DNA of 64,000 nt from Triticum aestivum. Taxonomy: Eukaryota > Streptophyta > Magnoliopsida > Poales > Poaceae. Below the pieces are notes generated by a model, which had not been told where the DNA came from, ran no database searches, and saw only the letters and a list, made by a program, of their open reading frames with translations. The position numbers and the translations under genes were made by a program. Positions 35,929 to 47,761 of this stretch are shown piece after piece. Numbering within the stretch: the first letter of the stretch is position 1; every line of letters starts with the position of its first letter. The stretch lies in assembly GCF_018294505.1 (NCBI RefSeq), contig NC_057801.1, positions 199,024,538-199,088,537 of the forward strand, written 5' to 3'.

Positions 35929-37613
35929 TGAGACGTCTCCAACATATCTATAATTTATGAAGCATTCATGCTATTTTATTATCTGTTTTGAATGATTACG
36001 GGCTTTATTATACACTTTTATATTACTTTTGGGACTAACCTATTAGCCGGAGTCCCAGCCCATGTTGCTCTTTTATTGCCTATTTCAGTGTTTCGAAGAA
36101 AAGGAATATCAAACGGAGTCCAAACGGAATGAAACCTTCGGGAGCATGATTTTTGGAACGAACATGATCCGGGAGACTTGGAGTACAAGCCAGGGAAGCT
36201 TCGAGGAGGCCAGGAGATAGGAGGGCGCGCCCACCCCCTAGGTGTGCCGCCCTGTCTCGTGGGCCCCTCGTGGCTGCCCCGACTGACTTCTTTCACCTAT
36301 ATATTCCCATATACCCTAAAACCATCGAATATGAAAATAGATCAGGAGTTTCGCCGCCGCAAGCCTCTGTAGCCACCAAAAACCTCTCGAGAGCCCGTTC
36401 CGGCACCCTGCCGGAGGGGGGATCCCTCACCGGTGGCCATCTTCATCATCCCAACGCTCTCCATGACGACGAGGGAGTAGTTCACCCTTGGGGCTGAGGG
36501 TATGTACCAGTAGCTATGTGTTTGATCTCTCTCTCTCTCTCGTATTCCCTCAATGGCACGATCTTGATGTATCGCGAGCTTTGCTATTATAGTTGGATCT
36601 TATGATGTTTCTCCCCCTCTACTCTCTTGTGATGAATTGAGTTTTCCTCTTGAAGTTATTTTATCGGATTGAGTCTTTAAGGATTTGAGAACACTTGATG
36701 TATGTCTTGCCGTGCTTATCTGTGGTGACAATGGGATATCACGTGATCCACTTGATGTATGTTTTGGTGATCAACTTGCGGGTTCCGCCCATGAACCTAT
36801 GCATAGGGGTTGGCACATGTTTTCGTCTCGACTCTCTGATAGAAACTTTGGGGCACTCTTTGAAGTACTTTGTGTTGGTTGAATAGATGAATCTGAGACT
36901 GTGTGATGCATATCGTATAATCATGCTAACGGATACTTGAGGTGACAATGGAGTATCTAGGTGACATTAGGGTTTGGGTTGATTTGTGTCTTAAGGTGTT
37001 ATTCTAGTACGAACTTTATGATAGATCGAACGGAAAGAATAGCTTCATGTTATTTTACTACGGATTCTTGAATAGATAGAACAGAAAGGATAACTTTGAG
37101 GTGGTTTAGTACCCTACCATAATCTCTTCGTTTGTTCTCTACTATTAGTGGCTTTGGAGTGACTCTTTGTTGCATGCTGAGGGATAGTTATATGATCCAA
37201 TTATGTTATCATTGTTGAGAGAACTTGCACTAGTGAAAGTATGAACCTTAGGCCTTGTTTCCTACCATTACAATACCGTTTACACTCAGTTTTATCATTA
37301 GTTACCTTGCTGTTTTTATATTTTCATATTACAAATACCTATATCTACTATCCATATTGCACTTGTATCACCATCTCTTCGCCGAACTAGTGCACCTATA
37401 CAATTTGCCATTGTATTGGGTGTGTTGGGGACACAAGAGACTCTTTGTTATTTGGTTGTAGGGTTGCTTGATAGGACCATCTTCATCCTACGCCTCCCAC
37501 GGATTGATAAACCTTAGGTCATCCACTTGAGGGAAATTTGCTACTGTCCTACAAACCTGTGCACTTGCAGGCCCAACAACGTCTACAAGAAGAATGTTGT
37601 GTAGTAGCCATCA
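35929..37613 (+). repeat. S2 5' LTR
   Basis: 1,685 bp. It has a T-to-G change in the start (TGAGACG) and a TATA-like CTATATATTCCC (about 36298). Compared with the 3' LTR it holds a segment of about 20 bp near 36230-36250 that the other lacks, and a shorter TC repeat. Confidence 0.88.
36526..36541 (+). repeat. TC microsatellite in S2 5' LTR
   Basis: (TC)8. The same locus in the 3' LTR (52489-52510) is (TC)11. Confidence 0.9.
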
Positions 37614-37737
37614 AGCTCTTTTCTGGCCCGTTGCGGGGGAGGTGAGTGCCTGAAGGTATATCTTTAGATCTTGCAATCGAATCTTTTTGTTTCTTGTTTT
37701 ATCACTAGTTTAGTGTATAAAACAAAACTACAAAAAA

Positions 37738-38397
37738 ATGGAGTTAATTTTGTCTCATACGCTTCATCTTTTTAATATCTTTCGTGAGTATGATGAAAAG
37801 GAAAATTGTGCTCAAGTGCTAGAAGAAGAAATCTATAAAATGCTTGGTACTATATCTTTGTATGATGAGCATGATTGCATTGTTAGTATGAATTCCTTGA
37901 ATATCCATGATACTAATGATATGCAAAGCCACAAGCTTGGGGAAGCTATGTTTGATGAATATGATATTTTTTGTCCCGCAAGTTTTGATGAGCAAATTTA
38001 TTTTGATGAAAGCATGCCTCCTATTTATGATGATTATATCTATGAAAGTGGATTTGGAGAGGTCATGACTTTATTTAGTGATGAATCCACTATTTCGGAA
38101 GAGGTTCCAATTGATTATGAGAACAAAGTTGCTATCTATGATGATTATTGTGATGACTTGTATGCTACTAAGAATAATGATAACCATGAAACTTGTCATC
38201 ATGATTTTAGTTTTCAATTGGATTATGCCTCACATGATAATTATTTTGTTGAGTTTGCTCCCACTACTATTCATGAGAAGAAATTTGCTTATGTGGAGAG
38301 TAGTAAATTTTCTATGCTTGTAGATCATGAAAAGAATGCTTTAGGTGCTGGTTATATTGTTGAATTAATTCATGATGCTACTGAAAATTTATTATGA
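37738..38397 (+). CDS. S2 acidic ORF of unknown function, 219 aa
   Basis: ATG at 37738, 124 bp after the 5' LTR and just past the PBS, so it takes the place of gag. It is intact to the stop at 38397. The protein is strongly acidic and rich in D, E and Y (SFDEQIYFDESMPPIYDDY; YDDYCDDLYATKN), with several H and C residues. I see no CCHC knuckle, protease, RT, signal peptide or membrane segment. The leader and ORF start look familiar from other Sabrina-type copies, so the ORF seems to be a family trait, not chance. It could be a degenerate gag replacement, an RNA-binding competitor, or untranslated. No function is assigned. Confidence 0.55.
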   Translation: MELILSHTLHLFNIFREYDEKENCAQVLEEEIYKMLGTISLYDEHDCIVSMNSLNIHDTNDMQSHKLGEAMFDEYDIFCPASFDEQIYFDESMPPIYDDYIYESGFGEVMTLFSDESTISEEVPIDYENKVAIYDDYCDDLYATKNNDNHETCHHDFSFQLDYASHDNYFVEFAPTTIHEKKFAYVESSKFSMLVDHEKNALGAGYIVELIHDATENLL

Positions 38398-40642
38398 GGA
38401 AGGAACATATACTTGTAGGAATTGCAATAATGTCAAGTTTCCTCTCTATGTGTTGAAAATTTTGAAGCTATGCTTGTTTTACCTTCCTATGCTAGTTGAT
38501 TATTGTTCCCATAAGTTGTTTTCTCACAAAATCCCTATGCATAGGAAGAGGGTTAGACTTAAATGTGCTAGTCATATGCTTCATGATGCTCCCGTTATGT
38601 TTCAATTCTTATCTTCTATGTGAGCATCGTTGTCATCATCATGCCTAGCTAGAAAGGCATTAAAGAAAAGCGCTTGTCGGGAGACAACCCAATATTTATC
38701 CTTACTGTTTTTGTGTGTCCACATGATTATTCTACTGCAGTAATCATGTTTTATAGCTTTTGTTTCAATAAAGTGCCAAGTAAGACCTTTAGGATAGCTT
38801 ATGGTGATAGTTGTGTTGATCCTGCTGAAAATCAGAAACTTTTGCACCCAGTAAATTAGTTTTGCTCATTCACAGAAATGTATTTTTGATATGATTCTTT
38901 CTTCTCTGGATTGGTACACAAATTTCTTAGGACTTCCTAATTTGGTAGGATTTTTGGAGTTCCATAAGTATACATTTGATACAGATTACTAAAGACTGTT
39001 CTGTTTTTGACAGATTCTGTTTTCTATGTGTTGTTTGCTTATTTTGATGAATCTATGAGTAGTATCATAGGGTATGAACCATATATAAGTTGTAATACAG
39101 TAGATATTACATAAATATGAATTTATAATGAGTTCATTACAGTACCTAAGTGGTGGTTTTATTTTCTTATACTAACGGCGCTTACGAGTTTTCTGTTGAG
39201 TTTTGTGTTGTGAAGTTTTCAAGTTTTGGGTAAAGATTCAACGGACTATGGAATAAGGAGTGGCAAGATCATAAGCTTGGGGATGCAAAAGGCACCCCAA
39301 GGCAATATTCAAGGATGGCCAATAGCCTAAGCTTGGGGATGCCCCGGAAGGCATCCCCTCTTTCGTCTTCGTTCATCGGTAACTTTACTTGGAGCTATAT
39401 TTTTATTCACCACATGATATGTGTTTTGCTTGGAGTGTCATTTTATTTTGTTAGTATTAGCTTGATGTTATTTAGAATAATGTTTTGCATCTTTAGTTTC
39501 AATAAAAATGTCAAGGATAGCCTTTGCCATGCTTATTTTGCTAGTATACATGTTGCTGTTTGAAAATAGAAAGTTTACCGCTGTTGCAAAAATTCCCTAG
39601 AAAATTCAGAGAATGGTATAATGTTGAAACCTTTTGCATAATGAGATCTGGTAAATCTAATACAGCGTAGTATTTTTGGAGTTAGGGAAGTATGATGAAT
39701 CTTGCATTATTTACAGACTATACTATTTTGGCAGATTGCTGTTATGGTTGCATTGTTTGCATATGTTTGCTTGTTTAATGATTCTATTTGAGCATAGGAG
39801 TATTAAATATGCAGAGACATTTAGTATTCAATGTGGAATAATAATTTTAGTGATTTGTTACAGTAGAAAATGATAAGGTTTTTGCATTGGTTTATACTAA
39901 CTTATCTCACGAGTTCTTTTTGAGTTTGGTGTGGATGAAGCTTTTGAAAAATAGAGAAACCATGATATGAGAGGAATTAAAGAGACACAAAAGTTCAAGC
40001 ATGGGGATGCCCAAGGCACCCCAAGATAATATTTCAAGAAGACTCAAGCATCTAAGCTTGGGGATGCCCCGTTAGGCATCCCACCTCTCTTCTTCAACAA
40101 CTATCGGTTAGTATCGGTTGAACCTAAGTTTTTGCTTCTTCACATGAGTTGTGCTATCCTTGCAATGTCATTTTATTTTGTTTTCCTTGCTGTTTGAATA
40201 AAATACCAAGATCTGAAATTCTTAAATGAGAGAGAGTCTTCACTTAGTTACATAATTATTTAGCTACTCCTTGATCTTCACTTATATCTTGTTGGAGTAG
40301 TTTGTCATTTACTCGTGTGCTTCACTTATACCCTATGAGTAAATGGTTGAATGAGTTGAATGTCATAAATCTGAAATTATATATGTTTCATTTGCTTATC
40401 CCATGGGGAGTAATGACTTCACATCTAAGAAGTAGAGGTTGTAAATTTATTGAAGGTTAGCAAGCATTGTATTGGTCATTTGAACAATTCATAAAAGAAT
40501 ATTAAAGGAACAAAGATTCCACATATAAATATACTATCTTAGACATCTTTTATAATTGTGAGCACTCATTAAGTATGACATGCTGAAGAGTTGATGTTGG
40601 ACAAGGAAAACAACGTAATGGGTTATGTTTTCTGACATCTCA
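38398..40642 (+). other. S2 internal non-coding region with repeated PPT-like hairpins
   Basis: AT-rich, no supported gene. It contains two related modules about 0.7 kb apart, each with two AAGCTTGGGGATGC-type units: 39273-39286 and 39329-39342; 39997-40010 and 40054-40067. The second unit of each module forms a perfect stem: GGGGATGCC (39335-39343) with GGCATCCCC (39350-39358), and GGGATGCC (40061-40068) with GGCATCCC (40075-40082). The region ends at TCTCA, the TSD of C. Confidence 0.75.
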
Positions 40643-43600
40643 TGTAGCGACCCGACCCGAATGGATCAAGTCTCTGTGCTTATGTGTCATCCCTGGATCG
40701 GTATGCTGACACACACAGTACTCGAGGATTTATAACAGAGGTAAATCACATGTATAACATAACGTAAAATACTATTACCTCAATCCAAATAACGGAAGCA
40801 ACAAGGTTGTGGATTCCCATCAACACCAACGGCAAAGTTGAGTATAGGAAATCGTAACCCTAACGTATCACTTACTCGTCGTAAGATCCTGCAACATGAG
40901 ACGTTGCAGCCACAGAGGGTCAGTACATTGAATATACTGGCAAATTCACACCATAGAGCAATGATGAATAAAGGCTATCACTACATGCATATTTGGCTGG
41001 TGGAGGCTCTATGGTTATAATGTTTTTTGCGAAAAGCCAATTTTCCCCTACTTCAAAGGAATAAATTTATTTAACTATCATGGTGGTTGTTAAACATTGA
41101 GAATGGTTGACAGCATTCTCAATCCCAATTAAAAGTACTCATTAAACCCAACAATATTTAATTAAAGTAACATGATGAGATTCATAGGAAAATCAAGTAC
41201 TAGATACTCAAAATGTCCATAACTGGGGACACGACTAATCATGATTAGTTTGTACACTCTGCAGAGGTTTGCGCACTTTTCCCACAAGACTCGATCGCCT
41301 CCGTTTGGTTTCTCGCACTACATGGTGTTTGAGAAACGGATGACCGAGACATAGTCTTTCAGAAGCGCTAGCACCTTACGATGGGTAGACCGGTATACCT
41401 ACATCCCCTACATCTGCTAGTCTACCACTATAAGAGTTCGCACGACTTAGTCAACTATGCCAGAGCCCATAATGGCTTGTGGCTGCACACGGAAGTTTCT
41501 AGTTTGAATAATCTCATGATCCCTTTGAGCCTGGGTGGCGGTCCGAAGAAAAACAGGCAAGTCCTTGAAACCCAGGTGCCTAGACAGACAAGTCCTGGAG
41601 TAACCAGGTGCCTCAATCCACCCAGATGTGTGTTTAAGTTGCCACCTTAAATAAACCATTAATTAACAATCTCACATCTGTCATGGAAATTCACTCACCC
41701 AATCCACGTCTACTAGCATAGCATGGCATAATAAGCAAACGTAGCAGTAACTCCCAAGGGTTTGAAAAATAAAACAGGTAATAGGTGCTACCTCAATCTA
41801 CTTCCCAAAACCCACAATTTAATTAGATCCTAATCATGCAATGTTTGAAGGATGGAACTAATGCAATAAAAACTGGGTATGAGAAGGGATATGATCAAAG
41901 TGTGAACTTGCCTGCAATGTTGATGAAGATGATTCGCAATCAACTCCTGATAGTTCTACTCGTCACACTCCGGTCAATCTATCGTGAGCAAGCAATGGTA
42001 ACCGCACATAAGCAATCACTCAAAAGATCGAAAAGAACGAAGAAGACGATTCAGAAAACATCAAAACCAAGCAAAAATGACTCTTGCAGCATAAAACAAT
42101 TTCTAACAGTACCAAAACTATGTGTATTTGGCCTTATCAGAAAGTTTAGGTCAAGAGCTTTAATTTGCAAAAAGAATCAAATAAATCGGAGTTATAAAAC
42201 TCAAGTTATGATCAAACGAACTTCAAATACAAAACTGTTTGAAATTCAAATTTTAAACTTTCAAAAACATGTTTAAGTTGGATTACTGTATAGAGGAGAT
42301 CATAACAAAGAGGTGGGCGTTGGTTTCATTGGATTTGGATAAACGGTTGAAAAGTAGTGACCGCTTGAAGATTAGGGGCTAATCTGTAAATAAAATCATC
42401 ACAGATAGGTCCCTGGACGAAATTAAAATAAAAGAAAAACTCTAAATAACGAACGTTCGTTTATAAGATCTAAACAGTGGACGTTCGCTGTTTAATAAAA
42501 CCTAAAAAAATAGATCCCGTCTAGGGTTTTTAAAAAAAACCGAAGTGGAAGAAAATCGGATCGGACCGGGGTCGGTTTATACCGGTTTGGGCGGTCCTGC
42601 GTCGAGAACCGGCGGCGGATCTCCGGCGGCTTCCCACGGCGGCGGGTGGCGGCGAGGAGTGGGGCGACGGCTGCAGGCGTCGGGGCGGCGGCGGCGTCCG
42701 GCGATGCGGGCGAGCGGCGCGACGCGGAGGGGCGTGGCGCAGGCGGCGCGGGTGAAGTGCGGCGGCGGCGCAGGCGGCAAGATGCGGCAGACCTCGCCGG
42801 CGACGGCGGGTCGAGGAGCGGTGGTGGTGGCGAAAAGGGATCTCGGGGTCTCGGGCGGAGCATTTATAGGAGGGGGAGGGGCTCCGAGGCGTGGAGGAGG
42901 GGGCAAGGTGGCGTGCGGAAGGGGCAAGGCGCTGCGGCGGCGGACTCCGGGAGAGTCCCGGTCGGCCACGGGGAAGAAAGGCCGCGGCGGCGGCTACGGG
43001 CCTGGGCCTGGCTGGGAGCTGGGCCGGCCCAGTTTGGCGGAGGAAGTTTTTTTTAAAACAGACATTAAATAAAATAAAACCAAAAAATACAAATACAACC
43101 TAGGCATATAATATATCAAAATTTGCAGAAAAAGATTTCCTACAAGCTGAACATTATTATAGCTTTAAATAAAATCTACAAAAATTCAAATAATTCAAAC
43201 AGTGCTCCTGCTCTACTAAAATCCAATAAAAATCATTTTAAAAATACCAAAATTAATTCAAATGTATTTCTCTCCAATTTTATGATGTAGGGAATCATGT
43301 TACCCTAATTTCTGTATATTTTATTTTTGGAGAAAAATAATTTGAGTAAAACCCAAATAACTCCAAATTGAAAATAAATTCAAAAGAACTTTGAGATTAA
43401 TTGTTTGAAACTCCCAACTCATATTTCATATGTTTTGAAGAAGTCATTTTATCTTCTCTCATGAAAATCATTGAGTTTCTTGAAGTTTATGAATTGGAAA
43501 TATTTCCAAATGAAATTCAAATATTTTCAAATACCCTTTCATTTAATTAAATGGAAGAAGTCATATCATCTTCGCTCAAGGGTTTTGTATTTGAAAAGAA

Positions 43601-43775
43601 TTTGAATTCATGAAGATCAGAAAAGAAAATGAAAGTTTGGGAAAGTCCTTTTATTCCCTCTCATTTAACTTTCAAAAGTTTCGAATTACTCAATTTCACA
43701 CAATCAATCAAACAATCAATCAAAACTATCTATTTGTTTATAACATTCCAAAATTTAGAATTTTGGGATGTTACA
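40643..43775 (-). repeat. C 3' LTR (minus orientation)
   Basis: 3,133 bp. Read on the minus strand it starts TGTAACATCCC. Includes a very GC-rich block (about 42580-43040) around a TATA box, and a palindrome AACGAACGTTCGTT (42448-42461). Confidence 0.87.
42862..42868 (-). promoter_or_regulatory. TATA box in C LTR
   Basis: TATAAAT on the minus strand, inside GC-rich DNA. The other LTR has TATAAATA at 49980-49987. Transcription would run toward lower coordinates through a GC-rich leader. Confidence 0.6.
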
Positions 43776-44965
43776 AACCTACCACCCTTAAAATGAATCT
43801 CGTCCTCGAGATTCGGAGAGGCTAGCAAGAAATAGGTTAGGATTTGGGGGTCTTCAAAATCCATCGATCGTCTCCGGGGTCTCGGGTGCTACCACCCTTA
43901 GAAACATGGTTACGGTTCCATCAAAACTCATATACTCCATCCTTATTGTTGGCAGTGTCGATCTTCTTAGATCCTCTAAAAAAATTCCTTCGCTGGGCTC
44001 TTCCGGTAGTGGCATAACTTTTCCTCAATACTTCTGTCCTTTCCCCTTGGTAAGGTTATTCCGAGACTGGGTCTTCTTAGCTGACAGGTCTGGCGCCAAT
44101 ACTAAACAACAATCGATATCTCATGGTGGTCAACAATTTATGGTTTCTCCTGCAGAAAACGGGTCTGGGTTGAACCTCACCGTATGACCGACGATTAGCA
44201 ACAACTGCCTGTACAGGGGAAAATACTTATACCATTCTAAGGTTTAAACAAGGTTTTGATCGTCGTCTCTCTACTATAGGTAAGTCACTCAGATTTACCA
44301 TCCCATATAGCAAGGCGAATAATAAGAGTAAGTCGGTATGGTGATCAATCCATCCCGCACCCAAATCATTACCGTGTATACGGTTTAGCAAATCTCGCAT
44401 TCTAACACTCGGTCATCCTCACAAGCATTGCAGAATTTCTCTTGTCAACGAACCAAGTTCGGATAAATCCATGGATTCTGCAAGCCAAAGAAACATCTGT
44501 CGTTCCTTAACAACTCTCAGGTTTTGCGTTGCTCCTATAAAATCGTCGGTGGGTAAAGGCATATCCTCTTCCAAGGGTTTTCCTTAAGCAAGAGCGTGCT
44601 TGCTTCTTGGCGGGTCCTGGGGCCTGTGGGTTATGGCCCATCTCATCACTTGTAGTCCTTGAACTTATCATCGGGCATCTGATCATTATTCCATCATCCA
44701 ACTTCTAGCTTCCTAGCATACTTAAAATCCATCCAATTGTATTGTATCCCTTCCTTCGGTTGTACCAAACCAAGACGTGATTACTCAGACTCGTCATGGA
44801 ATTTCCATTGATCCATATTTCCAACATCATACCTCCTTTATATCCAATAGAAATTCATCTCTTCATCCTCGTGGGATATCCAACATACCGAGATGAAACT
44901 TATACTTATGAAGTCCATACTCCACTTCGTGGAACATCATTATACTTTCCAGGGTCAAGCATCCT
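43776..44965 (-). other. C region between pol and 3' LTR
   Basis: Holds the PPT-like CTACCACCCTTA (plus strand, 43779-43790) beside the LTR and an identical 12-mer at 43889-43900. The rest has no supported coding region; it may hold a decayed untranslated region. Confidence 0.55.
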
Positions 44966-46248
44966 TACAGGGGAATATTGGCCATCCCTGCATGGCACTT
45001 CTTCAACTGGGAAACGTGAAACACATCATGAACTCCTGACAGTGCTTCGGGTGACTCCAATTTGTTGGCCACTCCTCCCATACGCTTCCAAAACTCGGTA
45101 TGGTCCTACAAATCTTGGGGCTAACTTTCCCTTAACTCCAAATCATTTAACTCCTCGCAGAGGGTACACACGAAGACACGCTCTGTCTCCAATTCCATAG
45201 ACTTCCTCCTTGCGTTTTTGAGTCTGCATAATTCTTCTACCAGGACTGAGCTACCTTCAGTCTATCTCGAATCAACTTTACATTCTCTTCTGAATCCTTG
45301 ATCACATTTGGTCCAAACAACTGAGGGTCTCCAACTTCATCCCACATCAACGGTGTCTGGCTCCTTCTCCATACAAAACTTTAAAAGGGGCCATCTTCAA
45401 ACTGGCTTGGTAATTGTTGTTGTATGAGAACTCAGCGTAAGGTTGATTATCATCCCTACTAGATCCATAATTTAGCACACACGCTCTCAACATGTCCTCC
45501 AGAATCTGATTGACTCTCTCAGTCTATCCATCTGTCTGCGGATGAAAGGCTGTACTGAACCCTAGCCTAGTACCCAAAGTCTGGTGCAGCTGATTCCAAA
45601 ACTTTGAGGTAAACTGTGTTCCTCTATCGATGGTCCTTGGAACTCCATGCAGACATACATCCTGGTCAAATATATCTTGGCCAACTTCACACTTGTATAG
45701 GTGGTTTTCATTGGGATAAAGTGAGCCACTTTGGTCGAGCGAATCAACTACTACCCAGATATAATCATATCCCAATCGGGTTCTGGGAAATCTGGTAATG
45801 AAATCCATGCCAAGCTTATCCTACTTCCATTCGGGTTTTGGCATTGGTTGTATTAATCCTGCTGGCTTCTGATGCTCTGCTTTTACTCTCTCTGACATAC
45901 AGCACCTACGACTTCATACTCCGCAATATCCTTCTTCATACCAGTCCACCAGAAACACTCCTTCAAATCCAATTACATCTTGGTGTTTCCAGGGCGAATC
46001 GAGTATGGTGAGTCATGAGCCTCCTTAAGTATTAACTTCCCGATCTCTGCATTATTGGGTACATGTACACTATCCTCAAACCATAAGGTGTCGTGCTCAT
46101 CCGTACAAAAACCTTTGGCCTTTCCTTTGCTCATCCTTTCTTTTAACTCAGAAATCTCTTTGTCATCCTTCTGAGCTTCACGGATCTTTCCCAACAATGT
46201 AGACTGAACTTCCATTACTGCAACAAAACCTTTGGGAACAATCTCCAA
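44966..46248 (-). pseudogene. C integrase remnant with chromovirus-type C-terminus
   Basis: Read on the minus strand: the end of the RNase H-integrase linker (VQSTLLGKIREAQKDDKEI), the zinc-binding region (EAHDSPYSIRPGNTKM, stop near 45973), the integrase core from 45808 (MDFITRFPRT, IDRGTQFTS, FSTAFHPQTDG), then the tail GVHDVFHVSQLKKC (about 44990-45050) with a stop at 44966. Frames change at least three times. The HDVFHVSQLKKC block is typical of Tekay/Del chromoviruses. Integrase would insert the cDNA, but this copy cannot. Confidence 0.75.
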
Positions 46249-46339
46249 CCGAAGTTCCCTGAGATCCTCGGCTAACTCCTTTGGTAATTCCCCGCTTATG
46301 AGGGTATTCGGCCTTGTTTTCTTTATGGTTGTGTCCTAT

Positions 46340-46652
46340 TTCTCCACAAAACATGTATGCTCAAGGTTTCTTCATATCACTTCCATAAGGCTTCAACTTC
46401 TGGGACACAAGCCGAGACTTTAGCAGAGTCAACTTAAATTCCTTCCAAGTGGTTACTCCTTGCCTTCCATTGATGGTTTTGTTACATCCTCCACCAAGTA
46501 GCAGCACCTCTTTCAAAACACTGAAGAGCATGCTGGGCCATATCCTTTCCGGTTATAGAGTTATTCTTCATGTGATCCTCCATGTTGTGAATCCATTGGT
46601 CCATCTCCAACTGACTCATCGGTCCAGAAATTATAAGCTCATCTCCATTCAT
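46340..46652 (-). pseudogene. C gag remnant
   Basis: Minus-strand ATG at 46652 followed by a retrotransposon gag capsid segment (DMAQHALQCFERGAATWWRM) and a stop at 46492; the region continues in another frame to about 46340 with a degraded C-x-x-C knuckle. The next recognisable coding sequence is already past RNase H, so the protease, RT and RNase H region has been deleted. Confidence 0.65.
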
Positions 46653-47761
46653 CCTCTATTGGGTCCATGGGTTTGGGGGTGGGATAAGAGAGATCGAGAG
46701 GGATGCACACAGTACAAACAATGGTTTTGAAAATACAGATTTTATTGTGGCTGTCGGAAAAACAACAAACAAAAGACAGCTCACAATCGTCACATCTAAC
46801 GTAAGTATATAACAGGGGTTTGGGTATTCTAATGGTCTACAGATCTCAACGTCATCAAACTCTTCGATTCTTGTTCATGCCTCCAATGGCTTCTTCTGAT
46901 CATGCTTGTCCTTCTCAAGTTCTTTTGCCAAATCATCTCTGTTGACGCGAATTCTCTCATGACAACCTTTAATATTTCTGGAGTTGCGTTCCAAACTTCC
47001 GGGTTTCAACATCCTTGGCATGAGTCGTGCCCTACTGTCCTTCAGTTCCTAACGAATCTCAGGTATCTCGAGGTTTTGCTCCTCCAGCTTGGCTACTTTC
47101 AGCTTCTGGGTCCTGAGTTCTTCATGAATTGCCTCCTTGTCAAATACGGCATTCCTATAGATCCACCCTAAACTTCTTGATGTAACATTCCAGATCCTAG
47201 TGATACACCAGCTAAGGTTAAAACTGCATCCTTTGCTGACAGATGATCCATCAGCCTTCTACCATCCAATCCTTCCATGCTTATGCATGCTTAACTCCGC
47301 ACGATGACACAAAATTTTGAGTTCTAATGCTCCATGTTCCGGTCTTTCTCTGATACACCTTGATCTCGGGTATTGACAGCTTCCATAGTCTATCAAGTTC
47401 CATAAATGTAGCCTTCCTTGGTCATACCAAATCTGGAAATTCTTCATATTCTCCTACTCTTCAGAGTCTTCAACAGTTGTAGTTTCCATTATCATAATGT
47501 ATAGTAAAATCCTCGTCATTCCGAATGGTCTTATTTGTCAGATATCTTGTACTCCTTGGAGTGGTCTCATCAGTTGAATCTTCGAGGGGTCAAAAGGGGA
47601 AAAGGGGTATAGTCTCACTAAAGGGAATATTTGAATAAGCTCAGAAGAGAAGAGAGGTAAAAGATTCTTTTGAAAAGAAAGTTGTAGAGAAAAATCTTTC
47701 CTATGGGCTTGCCAGTTTCTAGGGTCACGTCCTACAGTCAACATGTGCTCTGATACCATCT
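46653..47761 (-). other. C leader region with initiator-Met PBS
   Basis: About 1.1 kb upstream of the gag remnant, perhaps with the decayed gag N-terminus. The PBS is GCTCTGATACCA (47747-47758, plus strand), the exact complement of TGGTATCAGAGC. Confidence 0.7.

Noticed and set aside
42545..43072. Long GC-rich ORFs in both strands, repeated at 49595-50173
   Set aside because: GC-rich DNA has few stops. The translations are low-complexity G, R, A and P and lie in the C LTRs.
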